A stretch of DNA of 6,738 nt, from positions 1 to 6,738 of the forward strand of contig CAKRVU010000071.1 of NCBI GenBank assembly GCA_934408835.1, in the 5' to 3' direction. The stretch's first letter is position 1. The number at the start of each line of letters is the position of its first letter. The stretch comes from an uncultured Oscillospiraceae bacterium. GTDB taxonomy: Bacteria > Bacillota > Clostridia > Oscillospirales > Ruminococcaceae. The translations under genes were made by a program, and so were the position numbers. This document shows, piece after piece, positions 1-5,624 of this stretch. Below the pieces are notes generated by a model. The model was not told the DNA's origin. It did not search any database and saw only the letters and a list, made by a program, of their open reading frames with translations.

Positions 1-150
1 GCTTCGACGAGAAGCTTGTTGCGAATATATATATATATACTGAATATGTCTAAATTTGTATGGGGGGGTGACGGACAAAGCTGCAGTGGTTGACATTCCT
101 GCTATAGCAGCAGCTCTAGTGTCGATATTCACGCAGTTCATTAACAACAT
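1..150 (-). CDS. candidate 5' end of an unrecognised leftward gene, cut by the left edge
   Basis: Fifty codons are open on the minus strand from an ATG at 148-150 to the window edge, with no stop. The start is well supported: AGGAGGG sits 6 bases upstream (157-163), and an extended -10 promoter lies about 70 bases further up (223-251). The peptide begins MLLMNCVNIDTRAAAIAGMS, followed by a short Ala/Thr/Ser-rich stretch, then TPPYKFRHIQ and a YIYIY segment encoded by the AT repeat. I recognise no family, signal peptide or clear membrane segment, and the amino-acid wording is not convincingly protein-like. The frame also stays open back to an ATG at 208-210, but that start has no binding site and would lie only a few bases from the predicted transcript start. 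Two simple repeats fall inside the frame. Alternatively the transcript may be a structured or non-coding RNA, with the ORF incidental. The start signals are seen; the identity is unknown. Confidence 0.4.
   Translation of the reverse strand, partial: MLLMNCVNIDTRAAAIAGMSTTAALSVTPPYKFRHIQYIYIYSQQASRRS
25..39. repeat. (AT)7 dinucleotide tract
   Basis: Fifteen bases of strictly alternating A and T. In the candidate leftward reading frame this encodes the YIYIY segment. Tracts of this kind can change length by slippage, and a one-unit change would shift that frame. Confidence 0.9.
62..68. repeat. G7 homopolymer (C7 on the minus strand)
   Basis: Seven consecutive G on the plus strand. On the minus strand it lies at about codons 28-30 of the candidate left-edge ORF, within its Thr-Pro-Pro segment. 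Homopolymers of this length are prone to slippage. The C7 could also pair with the G-rich ribosome binding site of the same transcript. Confidence 0.9.
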
Positions 151-156
151 AGCGTT

Positions 157-163
157 CCCTCCT
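157..163 (-). promoter_or_regulatory. ribosome binding site for the left-edge leftward ORF
   Basis: The minus strand reads AGGAGGG, 6 bases before ATG 148-150. This is close to full complementarity with the 16S 3' end at normal spacing. It is the main reason for choosing this start over the ATG at 208-210. Confidence 0.55.
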
Positions 164-222
164 GATTCATACAAATTTTGGCTGCGCGGGGAAGAAATCC
201 GGCGCGCCATCTAAATAAGATT

Positions 223-251
223 ATCATAGCATAAAAGGGGGAGAAAGTCAA
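223..251 (-). promoter_or_regulatory. sigma-A type promoter with extended -10, leftward
   Basis: On the minus strand, TTGACT (251-246) is followed by a 17-base spacer and TATGAT (228-223). TGC immediately before TATGAT makes an extended -10. Both hexamers match consensus at 5 of 6 positions. The predicted start is near 216, giving a leader of about 65 bases before the ATG at 150. It is divergent from the promoter of the TM2 gene, with 72 bases between the two -35 elements. Confidence 0.65.
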
Positions 252-323
252 GAATCATTACAGAAATTGAAAGTTCTTCAAATGGATATTGCGACAAAAA
301 TGATGATAAATTTTGTTTTTCTA

Positions 324-352
324 TAGACAAATGAAATCGAATCGTGTATAAT
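324..352 (+). promoter_or_regulatory. sigma-A type promoter of the zinc-ribbon/TM2 gene
   Basis: TAGACA (324-329), a 17-base spacer, then a perfect TATAAT (347-352). The upstream flank is A/T-rich, with a T run at 311-320 that could act as an UP-like element. The predicted start is near 359, giving a leader of about 60 bases. The -10 box overlaps a GTG at 344 that is in frame with the downstream gene, which rules out that GTG as a start for transcripts from this promoter. Confidence 0.85.
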
Positions 353-376
353 ACCTATATAAGAATCATTGGGTGG

Positions 377-396
377 TTGGTTGAAGCTTCAACCAA
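377..396. promoter_or_regulatory. 20-base perfect palindrome in the 5' leader of the TM2 gene
   Basis: TTGGTTGAAG followed by its exact reverse complement. The pairing extends imperfectly outward to 371-402 (GGGTGG against TCAACC, one mismatch and one wobble). It begins about 18 bases after the predicted transcript start and ends 7 bases before the ribosome binding site. It could be a dimeric repressor operator (DNA level) or a 5' hairpin affecting stability or translation (RNA level). There is no T run after it, so it is not an intrinsic terminator. Confidence 0.7.
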
Positions 397-403
397 TCAA
401 CCC

Positions 404-411
404 AAAAGGAG
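404..411 (+). promoter_or_regulatory. ribosome binding site deciding the TM2 gene start
   Basis: AAAAGGAG lies 7 bases before ATG 419-421. No comparable site precedes the in-frame GTG at 344, so translation starts at 419. Confidence 0.9.
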
Positions 412-418
412 AATTGAT

Positions 419-979
419 ATGAATTGTCCAAATTGTCATCAGGAATGTGCAAATGATATGAAGTTTTGTCCTCACTGCGGAGCTGATCTTTCGGCAAACC
501 GTCCAGATGAGGCAAATGCTGCCGGTGCGGCATCGCAAGAAGAAGCTGTCACCCAGGAGACGGTTGTTGTTGCAACGGTTGAATCTCAGCCAGAGGCGGA
601 GACAGTTTCCGTGCAGGCGGAAGCGCCACAGACGCAGTATTGCGCGCAGTGCGGGGCGTCCCTCGCTCCGAACACAGCATATTGTCCTAACTGTGGCTTT
701 TGCCAAGGGAACGCTCGCCCGTCTTCTGCAAAATCCAAAATCGCGGCAGGCTTGCTCGGAATTTTTCTGGGCGCGTTCGGAGTCCATAATTTCTACCTCG
801 GGTATTATACGAAGGCGATTATACAGTTATTGCTGACCGTTGTGGGGATTCCCCTTTGCTGTCTTTTTATCGGGTTTTTTATGATTACTGCGGCCGGGAT
901 TTGGGGCTTGATTGAGGGGATCCTGATTTTGACCGGGCAGATAGCGACGGACGCGCAGGGTGTTCCGTTATCCGATTAG
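419..979 (+). CDS. zinc-ribbon and TM2 domain membrane protein
   Basis: A 186-residue protein. Residues 1-21 form a small zinc ribbon (Cys3, Cys6, Cys17, Cys20: CPNC and CPHC). Residues 22-73 are an acidic, Ala/Glu/Val-rich linker with low-complexity character. A second zinc ribbon follows (Cys75, Cys78, Cys89, Cys92: CAQC and CPNC). Residues 107-172 form a TM2 domain: a first membrane helix carrying the signature GAFGVHNFYLG, then a long hydrophobic stretch ending WGLIEGILIL. No signal peptide is visible, so the ribbons are probably cytoplasmic at the membrane. Family knowledge: TM2 proteins with N-terminal zinc ribbons are common in Firmicutes, and their role is not established. The gene has its own strong promoter and a palindromic leader, and is transcribed alone toward the polA operon. 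The domain call is secure; the function is unknown. Confidence 0.92.
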   Translation: MNCPNCHQECANDMKFCPHCGADLSANRPDEANAAGAASQEEAVTQETVVVATVESQPEAETVSVQAEAPQTQYCAQCGASLAPNTAYCPNCGFCQGNARPSSAKSKIAAGLLGIFLGAFGVHNFYLGYYTKAIIQLLLTVVGIPLCCLFIGFFMITAAGIWGLIEGILILTGQIATDAQGVPLSD

Positions 980-1461
980 AGATCGTTTAAAAGCACCTTC
1001 CACGCGGTTAAAAGCTGAGGCAGTTGAAATTGCGCGTTGGCTGGGCTGGTGGAAGGGAGGCAAACGGCGGCGGGAAGAGTTTCGTTCGGAGCAAGCGTTC
1101 GATAGAGCTTGTCTGCTGTTTTTCCGTTGGTAAAAACCCGGCGTATTGGTGCTTGGCGCAAAACAGACGCAATATCATTGGGCTTTGCGTTGCGAATAGA
1201 GGAATCGGAAGAGCCTTTGATTTCGCAGGAACTGATCACGTCCCACAAAGCGATCTGATGTTTTTTCAGAAAGAGAATTCGCTCATTGATGGAAGTTGGA
1301 ACCGGGTCGTTGAGCAGTTCTCCCAGCAACAACCAAAACCGATTTCTCGGATGCATATAATAAAAACCAGACTCCCGTGATTTGACCGAGGGCATACTGC
1401 CCAAGATCAGAATACGGGAGTTTTTGTCGTATATTGGTGGGAAAGTGTGATTTATTCGCAT
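976..1461 (-). CDS. DNA-deoxyinosine (hypoxanthine) glycosylase, UDG superfamily
   Basis: A 161-residue cytoplasmic base-excision repair enzyme, expected to remove hypoxanthine (deaminated adenine) from DNA. The uracil-DNA-glycosylase-like fold is indicated by the motif 1 region LILGSMPSVKSRESGFYY (residues 18-35), by HPRNRFW (37-43), by ALWDV (71-75), by FTNGKTA (110-116) and by the motif 2 loop LPSTSPAN (135-142). The classical catalytic loop GQDPYH is absent, and the length matches the small family-6 hypoxanthine glycosylases. From memory, the Asn of HPRNRFW (Asn40) is the likely catalytic residue. The ATG lies inside the end of tsaD (10-base overlap, ATGCGAATAA), and GGAG 8 bases upstream is within tsaD, so expression should follow tsaD. 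The gene is last in the operon and its stop overlaps the stop of the converging TM2 gene. Substrate preference cannot be read from the sequence. Confidence 0.85.
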   Translation of the reverse strand: MRINHTFPPIYDKNSRILILGSMPSVKSRESGFYYMHPRNRFWLLLGELLNDPVPTSINERILFLKKHQIALWDVISSCEIKGSSDSSIRNAKPNDIASVLRQAPIRRVFTNGKTADKLYRTLAPNETLPAAVCLPSTSPANAQFQLPQLLTAWKVLLNDL

Positions 1462-2471
1462 ATTGTATCTCCAATCGAAAGGGATGCGACAGCATTCAAC
1501 GACGCTTTGGCGCGAACGCCGGCTTGATATTCGTAATACGCCTGGCTGCCAACCATGGCGGCGTTATCTCCACAGAGGGAGAGGGGTGGGAGATAGAGAG
1601 AGTAGCCTTTTTGGGAGGCTTTATCCTGTAATCTTTTGCGGATTCCGGAATTGGCGGAAACGCCGCCGGCGACCACAATTTTATTCTGACCGGTATACGC
1701 TGCGGCTGCGAAGAGGCGTTCTTCAATCAAGTCGCAGACAGTCTTCTGAAAGGAGGCGGAGAGGTCGTCTATGTTAATGGCTTCTTCCCGTTGGGAGGCA
1801 TTGTGTAATTGGTTCAGTACTGCCGTTTTCAGACCGGAAAAACTGAAATCCAAAGGAGCGTCTGCGATTTGCGGGTGCGGTAAGGAGAAGGCGGAGGGAT
1901 TGCCTTTTTGCGCGGCCTGGTCGAGATATCGACCGCCGGGATAGGGGAATCCCATGGCGCGTGCCGCCTTGTCGAACGCTTCGCCGACCGCGTCGTCGCG
2001 GGTGCGGCCGATGACAGTAAAGTGCGTATAATCATCCGCCAGAACGATATGAGAATGGCCGCCGGAGATTACCAGCGCTAAAAAGGGTGGTGAGAGCTGA
2101 GGGTGGGAGAGGTAATTGGCGGCGATGTGGGAACGCAGATGGTGGACCGGGATCAGCGGCTTTTGGGAGGCAAACGCCAAGCCCTTGGCGTAATTGACGC
2201 CTACTAAAAGGGCGCCGATGAGACCGGGAGCATAAGTGACTGCGATAGCGTCGATCTGTTGGAGCGTCAGGCTGGCGCGTTCTAGCGATTCGTCCACCAG
2301 TTGACAAATGGTCTCGCAGTGGCGGCGGGACGCGATTTCAGGAACTACGCCGCCGTAGAGGCGATGCTCTTCTATTTGCGAAGCGGCGACGGACGATAAG
2401 GCAACGCGACCGTCCTCTACGATCGCCGCGGCGGTATCGTCGCAGGAACTTTCAATAGCAAGAATTTTCAT
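1452..2471 (-). CDS. tsaD: tRNA N6-adenosine threonylcarbamoyltransferase TsaD
   Basis: A 339-residue, full-length protein. With TsaB and TsaE it transfers the threonylcarbamoyl group from threonylcarbamoyl-AMP to A37 of ANN-decoding tRNAs (t6A), in the cytoplasm. It has the ASKHA fold. Visible motifs are the N-terminal phosphate loop AIESSCDDT (5-13), metal-binding HHLRSH with His111 and His115 at the E. coli positions, VISGGHSH (134-141), DDAVGEAFDKAAR (159-171) with PYPGG (176-180), FSGLKTA (211-217), VAGGVSANSGIR (267-278) and CGDNAAM (300-306) with the third metal ligand Asp302. The start is ATG 2469-2471, overlapping the rimI stop as ATGA, with GGAGG 7 bases upstream. The rimI-tsaD pairing is typical of Firmicutes, but tsaB and tsaE are not in this window. 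Nothing is missing from the active site. Confidence 0.98.
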   Translation of the reverse strand: MKILAIESSCDDTAAAIVEDGRVALSSVAASQIEEHRLYGGVVPEIASRRHCETICQLVDESLERASLTLQQIDAIAVTYAPGLIGALLVGVNYAKGLAFASQKPLIPVHHLRSHIAANYLSHPQLSPPFLALVISGGHSHIVLADDYTHFTVIGRTRDDAVGEAFDKAARAMGFPYPGGRYLDQAAQKGNPSAFSLPHPQIADAPLDFSFSGLKTAVLNQLHNASQREEAINIDDLSASFQKTVCDLIEERLFAAAAYTGQNKIVVAGGVSANSGIRKRLQDKASQKGYSLYLPPLSLCGDNAAMVGSQAYYEYQAGVRAKASLNAVASLSIGDTICE

Positions 2472-3028
2472 TCGTGATCCTCCATTGTATCATTGTGGGG
2501 TTTCAAAGACTGAAGTTGGCGGGAAAGGATGAGGGCGTCCTCTGTTGGTTTTCTGTAAAAATTTCGGCGGCGACCTTGCGTGCGGAATCCAAACTTCTGA
2601 TAGAGAGCAACCGCCGAGAGGTTGGACGGGCGAACCTCGAGAGTGAATTCGATGACGTTCCTTTGTTGAAGCTCGGAGCAGAGTGATTGGAGCAAATGGG
2701 AGGCAATCTGTTTTCCGCGGCAGTCGGGAAGGACGGCGATATGATTGAGGTAAGCGATGTCACATACCAGTGTGACATCGGCGAAGCCCAGCAGTTTCTC
2801 CGATTGGCAGGCGACCAGTGAAATATAAAGGGGATTGGAGAGGGACTCCCGGTAAGCGTTTTCCGACCAGGGTTCAGAAAAGCATCGGGCAGCAAGGGCG
2901 GCCACGATGGGGACGTCCTCTTCCGTCATGGGGCGAATGGTAGGAGGAGTAAGATGGTGGCGCGTGGTTGAGCCTTCCAACTGCGTCAGGTGCTTGAGGT
3001 GCTCTGTTTTTCTATCCTTTGGCGTCAT
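2468..3028 (-). CDS. rimI: RimI-type GNAT N-acetyltransferase
   Basis: A 186-residue protein related to the acetyltransferase that modifies the N-terminal alanine of ribosomal protein bS18. The GNAT domain begins near residue 30 (TIRPMTEEDV). It includes AARCFSEPWS (46-55), the acetyl-CoA loop LPDCRGKQIASHLL (100-113), and TLEVRPSN (129-136) with ALYQKFGF (141-148). Glu131 and Tyr143 are 12 apart, as for the E. coli catalytic pair Glu103/Tyr115. NFYRKPTEDALIL near the end is also family-typical. Two oddities: the first glycine of the acetyl-CoA loop is Gln (RGKQIA instead of RGxGxG), and about 29 hydrophilic residues precede the domain. The start is ATG 3026-3028, backed by AAGGAG. A TTG at 3053-3055 is in frame but has no such support. 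The start lies inside polA (17-base overlap). The in vivo substrate may be S18 or other proteins. Confidence 0.93.
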   Translation of the reverse strand: MTPKDRKTEHLKHLTQLEGSTTRHHLTPPTIRPMTEEDVPIVAALAARCFSEPWSENAYRESLSNPLYISLVACQSEKLLGFADVTLVCDIAYLNHIAVLPDCRGKQIASHLLQSLCSELQQRNVIEFTLEVRPSNLSAVALYQKFGFRTQGRRRNFYRKPTEDALILSRQLQSLKPHNDTMEDHE

Positions 3029-5543
3029 ACCAAGAGTCTCCTTCTGATAAATCAACGGCGAGCGGAACCTTTAACTGAACTGCGTGCTCCATCTCCTCTT
3101 GAACGACTTTTCTTGCAGCGGGAATGTCTGAAACGGCGGCTTCTACCAGCAGCTCATCATGCACCTGCAAAAGAAGGTGTGCGTCCAGTTGTTCTTCTTT
3201 GAGGCGGTGGTAAATTCGAATCATGGCAATTTTAATGATATCGGCGGCGGCGCCTTGGATGGGAGTGTTTCGGGCGACCCGTTCGCCGAAGGCGCAGAGT
3301 CGGGCGGAAGTAGAACGAATTTCCGGGAGCGGGCGGAGGCGTCCGAACAGGGTGCGCACTTGCCCGGTTTCTCGGGACTCCTTTACCGTTTGCTCCATAT
3401 AGTCCCGCACGCCGGAATAGGTGCGATTGTATCGTTCGATATAGTTGCGCGCTTCCCCCACGCTGACGCCCAGATCTTGTCCTAAAGAGTAAGCGCTCAT
3501 TCCGTATACGATTCCAAAATTGATGGTTTTAGCGCGGCGGCGGAGTTCCGAAGGAACCCGGTCTATCGGGAGACCGAAGACCTCCGAAGCGGTGGCAGTG
3601 TGGATATCCTCACCGTTTTGAAACGCTGCAATCAGGCGCTGATCATCGGCAATATGAGCGAGCAAACGCAATTCAATTTGCGAGTAATCGGCGTCAATCA
3701 ACCGATAACCATCGCGGGCTGTGAAAAACCGGCGAAGGTGGCTTCCCAGTTGGTTGCGAATGGGAATATTTTGCAGATTGGGGTCAGCCGAACTAATCCG
3801 CCCTGTGCGCGTCTCAGTCTGTTTAAACAAGGTGTGTATCCTTCCGTCTGACGTCCTCAGTTTCAGCAGACCCACAACATAGGTGGAGTATAATTTGGTC
3901 AGCATGCGGTATTCCAAAATTTTTGGGACAACCGGGTGATAGTCGATGATTTTTTCAAGAATCTCCGCGTTGGTAGAGTATCCGAGCTTGGTTTTTTTTC
4001 CGTGAGGGAGGGATAATGTTTCAAACAGAATATGTCCCAGCTCTTTCGGAGAATTGAGATTAAATGTTTCTCCGATCATTTGGTAAATTTCGGAAGTGAT
4101 TGCAGTAATGGCTGTTTGAAGCTCGTCCCCGAATGCCGTGAGACCGTCTGCGTCTATTTGGACGCCAAGGCGTTCCATATCCGAAAGAACCAATGCCAAA
4201 GGCAATTCGATTTCACGATTTAGCTTTGTTAAGGACAGCTGTTCCAGCTGAACTTCTAGTTGATCAAACAGCTGCGGAAAGCAGTCGGGCAATGCGGCGT
4301 TTGGAAGATAGCGCTGTTTGAGCGCAGGCAGGGAATGATCTCGTTCTAGGCAGTTAATCAGATAGCCGGCAAGATCGGCGGAAAAACGAAGGTTTTCGAG
4401 CGGTAGATTTTGATCGAGGCAATACCGAAACGCCTCTTTGGCATTGGCAGTTCGTTTCGGTTGGTCGCTCTTAGAGATCAGCTCGCCAAACGCCTCTGGA
4501 ATGTCGCTGGTGTATCTGATCAGCTGACGATGATCGGCGGCAAGGATGAGAGAGTCTTCCCAAAAGATGAAATCAATGGTTTTGCAAGGCGCTAACAGCT
4601 GTTTTGCCTTTTCAATCGGCGGGTTTTCTATTTTGATTGGCGGCGGAACCTCCGGTTCATTGGCGGCGGGAGTCGCCTGTTCCTTTGGCGTCAGTTTTTC
4701 TACCAGCTTTCGGAATTCAAGCTTTTGAAATAGTTGCAGCAGCCGATCGTGATCCGTAGGCTTTTTCTGATACTGAGTCAGATCGTTTTCGATGGGAACG
4801 TCACAATTGATTGTGCCCAGCTTCCGGCTGAGGAAGGCAAGCGCTTTTGCGTCGTCTGCGTGCAGCAAATTGCGGATTCGTGTGGTTGTTTTTAAATCGT
4901 CCAGTTGAGAAAATACCGCGTCTATGGTATGATATTGTGAGATTAGAGACAGCGCTGATTTTTCTCCGATTCCCTTTACGCCCGGGATGTTGTCGGACGA
5001 GTCTCCCATGAGTGCTTTGACTTCGATCAATTCCTTTGGGGAGACGCCGTAACTCTCTTTGATTTTGGCAACGTCGTAGAGCACGGCCTCTTTGTTGGTG
5101 GCAAGGCGCACAGTGACCCGATCATTTACCAGTTGCAGACTGTCGCGATCTCCTGTTGCGATCACGCATTCATTTCCTGACTCGGTGGCGAGCCGGGCAA
5201 GGGTTCCTAGGATATCGTCTGCTTCGTACCCGGGAGCTTCTAATATAGTGCAGCCGAGATAGGTCAGCATTTCTTTGGTGTAAGGGAGCTGTATTGCCAG
5301 ATCGTCCGGCATTTTGTGTCGATTTGCCTTATAATCCGGATATTCCTTATGACGGAAAGTCGGTTCTTTCACATCAAATGCGGCGACAATGGCGTCGGGT
5401 GAAACCTCCCGCACCATTTTATCGAAAATATGATAAAAACCATATACGGCGCCGGTGGGAATTCCGGTTGCGGTTGTGAGTCCGTGTACTCCATAAAAGG
5501 AGCGGTTGAGAATGCTGTTTCCGTCGATGGCGAGAAGCTTCAT
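3012..5543 (-). CDS. polA: DNA polymerase I (PolA), proofreading site degenerate
   Basis: An 843-residue protein that fills gaps, removes RNA primers and completes excision repair. Residues 1-285 are the 5' nuclease: LAIDGNS (4-10), FDVKEPTFR (56-64), YEADD (106-110), TGDRD (130-134), GDSSDNIPGVKGIG (180-193). A proline-rich linker (about 290-312) leads to a reduced 3'-5' exonuclease-like domain in which the expected D-x-E is replaced (IDFIFWEDS, 323-331). Proofreading is therefore very probably absent, as in Bacillus and Thermus enzymes. The polymerase domain has TGRISSADPNLQNIPIR (580-596), motif A DADYSQIELR (617-626, Asp619), motif B RRAKTINFGIVYG (669-681; Lys672, Phe676, Tyr680) and motif C QVHDE (793-797, Asp796). 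The start is ATG 5541-5543, with a moderate GAAAGGA about 10 bases upstream and an expected leader of about 45 bases from the symmetric promoter at 5583-5624. It is the first gene of the operon. Confidence 0.98.
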   Translation of the reverse strand: MKLLAIDGNSILNRSFYGVHGLTTATGIPTGAVYGFYHIFDKMVREVSPDAIVAAFDVKEPTFRHKEYPDYKANRHKMPDDLAIQLPYTKEMLTYLGCTILEAPGYEADDILGTLARLATESGNECVIATGDRDSLQLVNDRVTVRLATNKEAVLYDVAKIKESYGVSPKELIEVKALMGDSSDNIPGVKGIGEKSALSLISQYHTIDAVFSQLDDLKTTTRIRNLLHADDAKALAFLSRKLGTINCDVPIENDLTQYQKKPTDHDRLLQLFQKLEFRKLVEKLTPKEQATPAANEPEVPPPIKIENPPIEKAKQLLAPCKTIDFIFWEDSLILAADHRQLIRYTSDIPEAFGELISKSDQPKRTANAKEAFRYCLDQNLPLENLRFSADLAGYLINCLERDHSLPALKQRYLPNAALPDCFPQLFDQLEVQLEQLSLTKLNREIELPLALVLSDMERLGVQIDADGLTAFGDELQTAITAITSEIYQMIGETFNLNSPKELGHILFETLSLPHGKKTKLGYSTNAEILEKIIDYHPVVPKILEYRMLTKLYSTYVVGLLKLRTSDGRIHTLFKQTETRTGRISSADPNLQNIPIRNQLGSHLRRFFTARDGYRLIDADYSQIELRLLAHIADDQRLIAAFQNGEDIHTATASEVFGLPIDRVPSELRRRAKTINFGIVYGMSAYSLGQDLGVSVGEARNYIERYNRTYSGVRDYMEQTVKESRETGQVRTLFGRLRPLPEIRSTSARLCAFGERVARNTPIQGAAADIIKIAMIRIYHRLKEEQLDAHLLLQVHDELLVEAAVSDIPAARKVVQEEMEHAVQLKVPLAVDLSEGDSWYDAKG
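3038..3043 (-). promoter_or_regulatory. ribosome binding site deciding the rimI start
   Basis: The minus strand reads AAGGAG, 9 bases before ATG 3026-3028. It lies within the final codons of polA and downstream of the competing TTG at 3055, which excludes the longer reading. Confidence 0.85.
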
Positions 5544-5582
5544 TGTTTGAGGATCCTTTCTGAATTTCTATTGTAAACAGGG

Positions 5583-5624
5583 TTGACTAATTTTTATTTT
5601 ACTCTTAAAATATCAATTAGTCAA
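5583..5624. promoter_or_regulatory. symmetric bidirectional promoter between polA and dus
   Basis: Plus strand: TTGACT (5583-5588), 17 bases, TAAAAT (5606-5611), predicted start near 5618. Minus strand: TTGACT (5624-5619), 17 bases, TAAAAT (5601-5596), predicted start near 5589. The element is an imperfect palindrome centred between 5603 and 5604: a 10-base arm, 2 mismatched pairs, a 7-base arm, then the 4-base centre CTCT. The same DNA thus offers equal promoters in both directions, toward polA and toward the dihydrouridine synthase gene. Only one polymerase could occupy it at a time. It could also be bound by a dimeric regulator. There is no GC-rich stem, so it is unlikely to be a terminator. 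Confidence 0.75.

Larger units (their letters stand above)
52..178. repeat. 11-base inverted repeat, arms 52-62 and 168-178
   Basis: AAATTTGTATG at 52-62 is the exact reverse complement of CATACAAATTT at 168-178, with 105 bases between the arms. In the predicted leftward RNA the arms can pair. Pairing would bring the C7 tract (complement of 62-68) next to the AGGAGGG ribosome binding site at 157-163. The AT-rich arms make a chance match possible, though unlikely in so short a region. The same geometry could also mark a small invertible or mobile segment, but I see no flanking target duplication. Confidence 0.6.

Noticed and set aside
3..53. Plus-strand open frame FDEKLVANIYIYTEYV ending at TAA 51-53, like the tail of a serine recombinase
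   Set aside because: Only the first six residues recall the FDEKL motif of clostridial recombinases. The rest is dictated by the AT repeat and does not match; too short to support an integrase or attachment-site claim.
90..95. TTGACA as a rightward -35 element
   Set aside because: No acceptable -10 hexamer lies at 16-18 bases.
99..110. 12-base palindrome CTGCTATAGCAG
   Set aside because: Noted only as a possible small hairpin inside the left-edge leader; alone it is too short to assign a function.
68..214. 48-codon plus-strand ORF from GTG 68 with a hydrophobic, protein-like middle
   Set aside because: It has no ribosome binding site and no upstream promoter, and is antisense to a better-supported minus-strand start. 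It could still be a gene remnant.
344..418. Longer version of the TM2 gene starting at GTG 344
   Set aside because: The GTG overlaps the TATAAT box of the gene's own promoter and would put the palindrome and ribosome binding site inside the coding region; ATG 419 has a good binding site and gives the expected zinc-ribbon N-terminus.
1091..1123. Possible rightward terminator for the TM2 gene (GCAAGC/GCUUGU stem, then T5)
   Set aside because: The stem is weak, includes a G-U pair, has a 10-base loop and lies 6 bases from the T run, inside the glycosylase gene.
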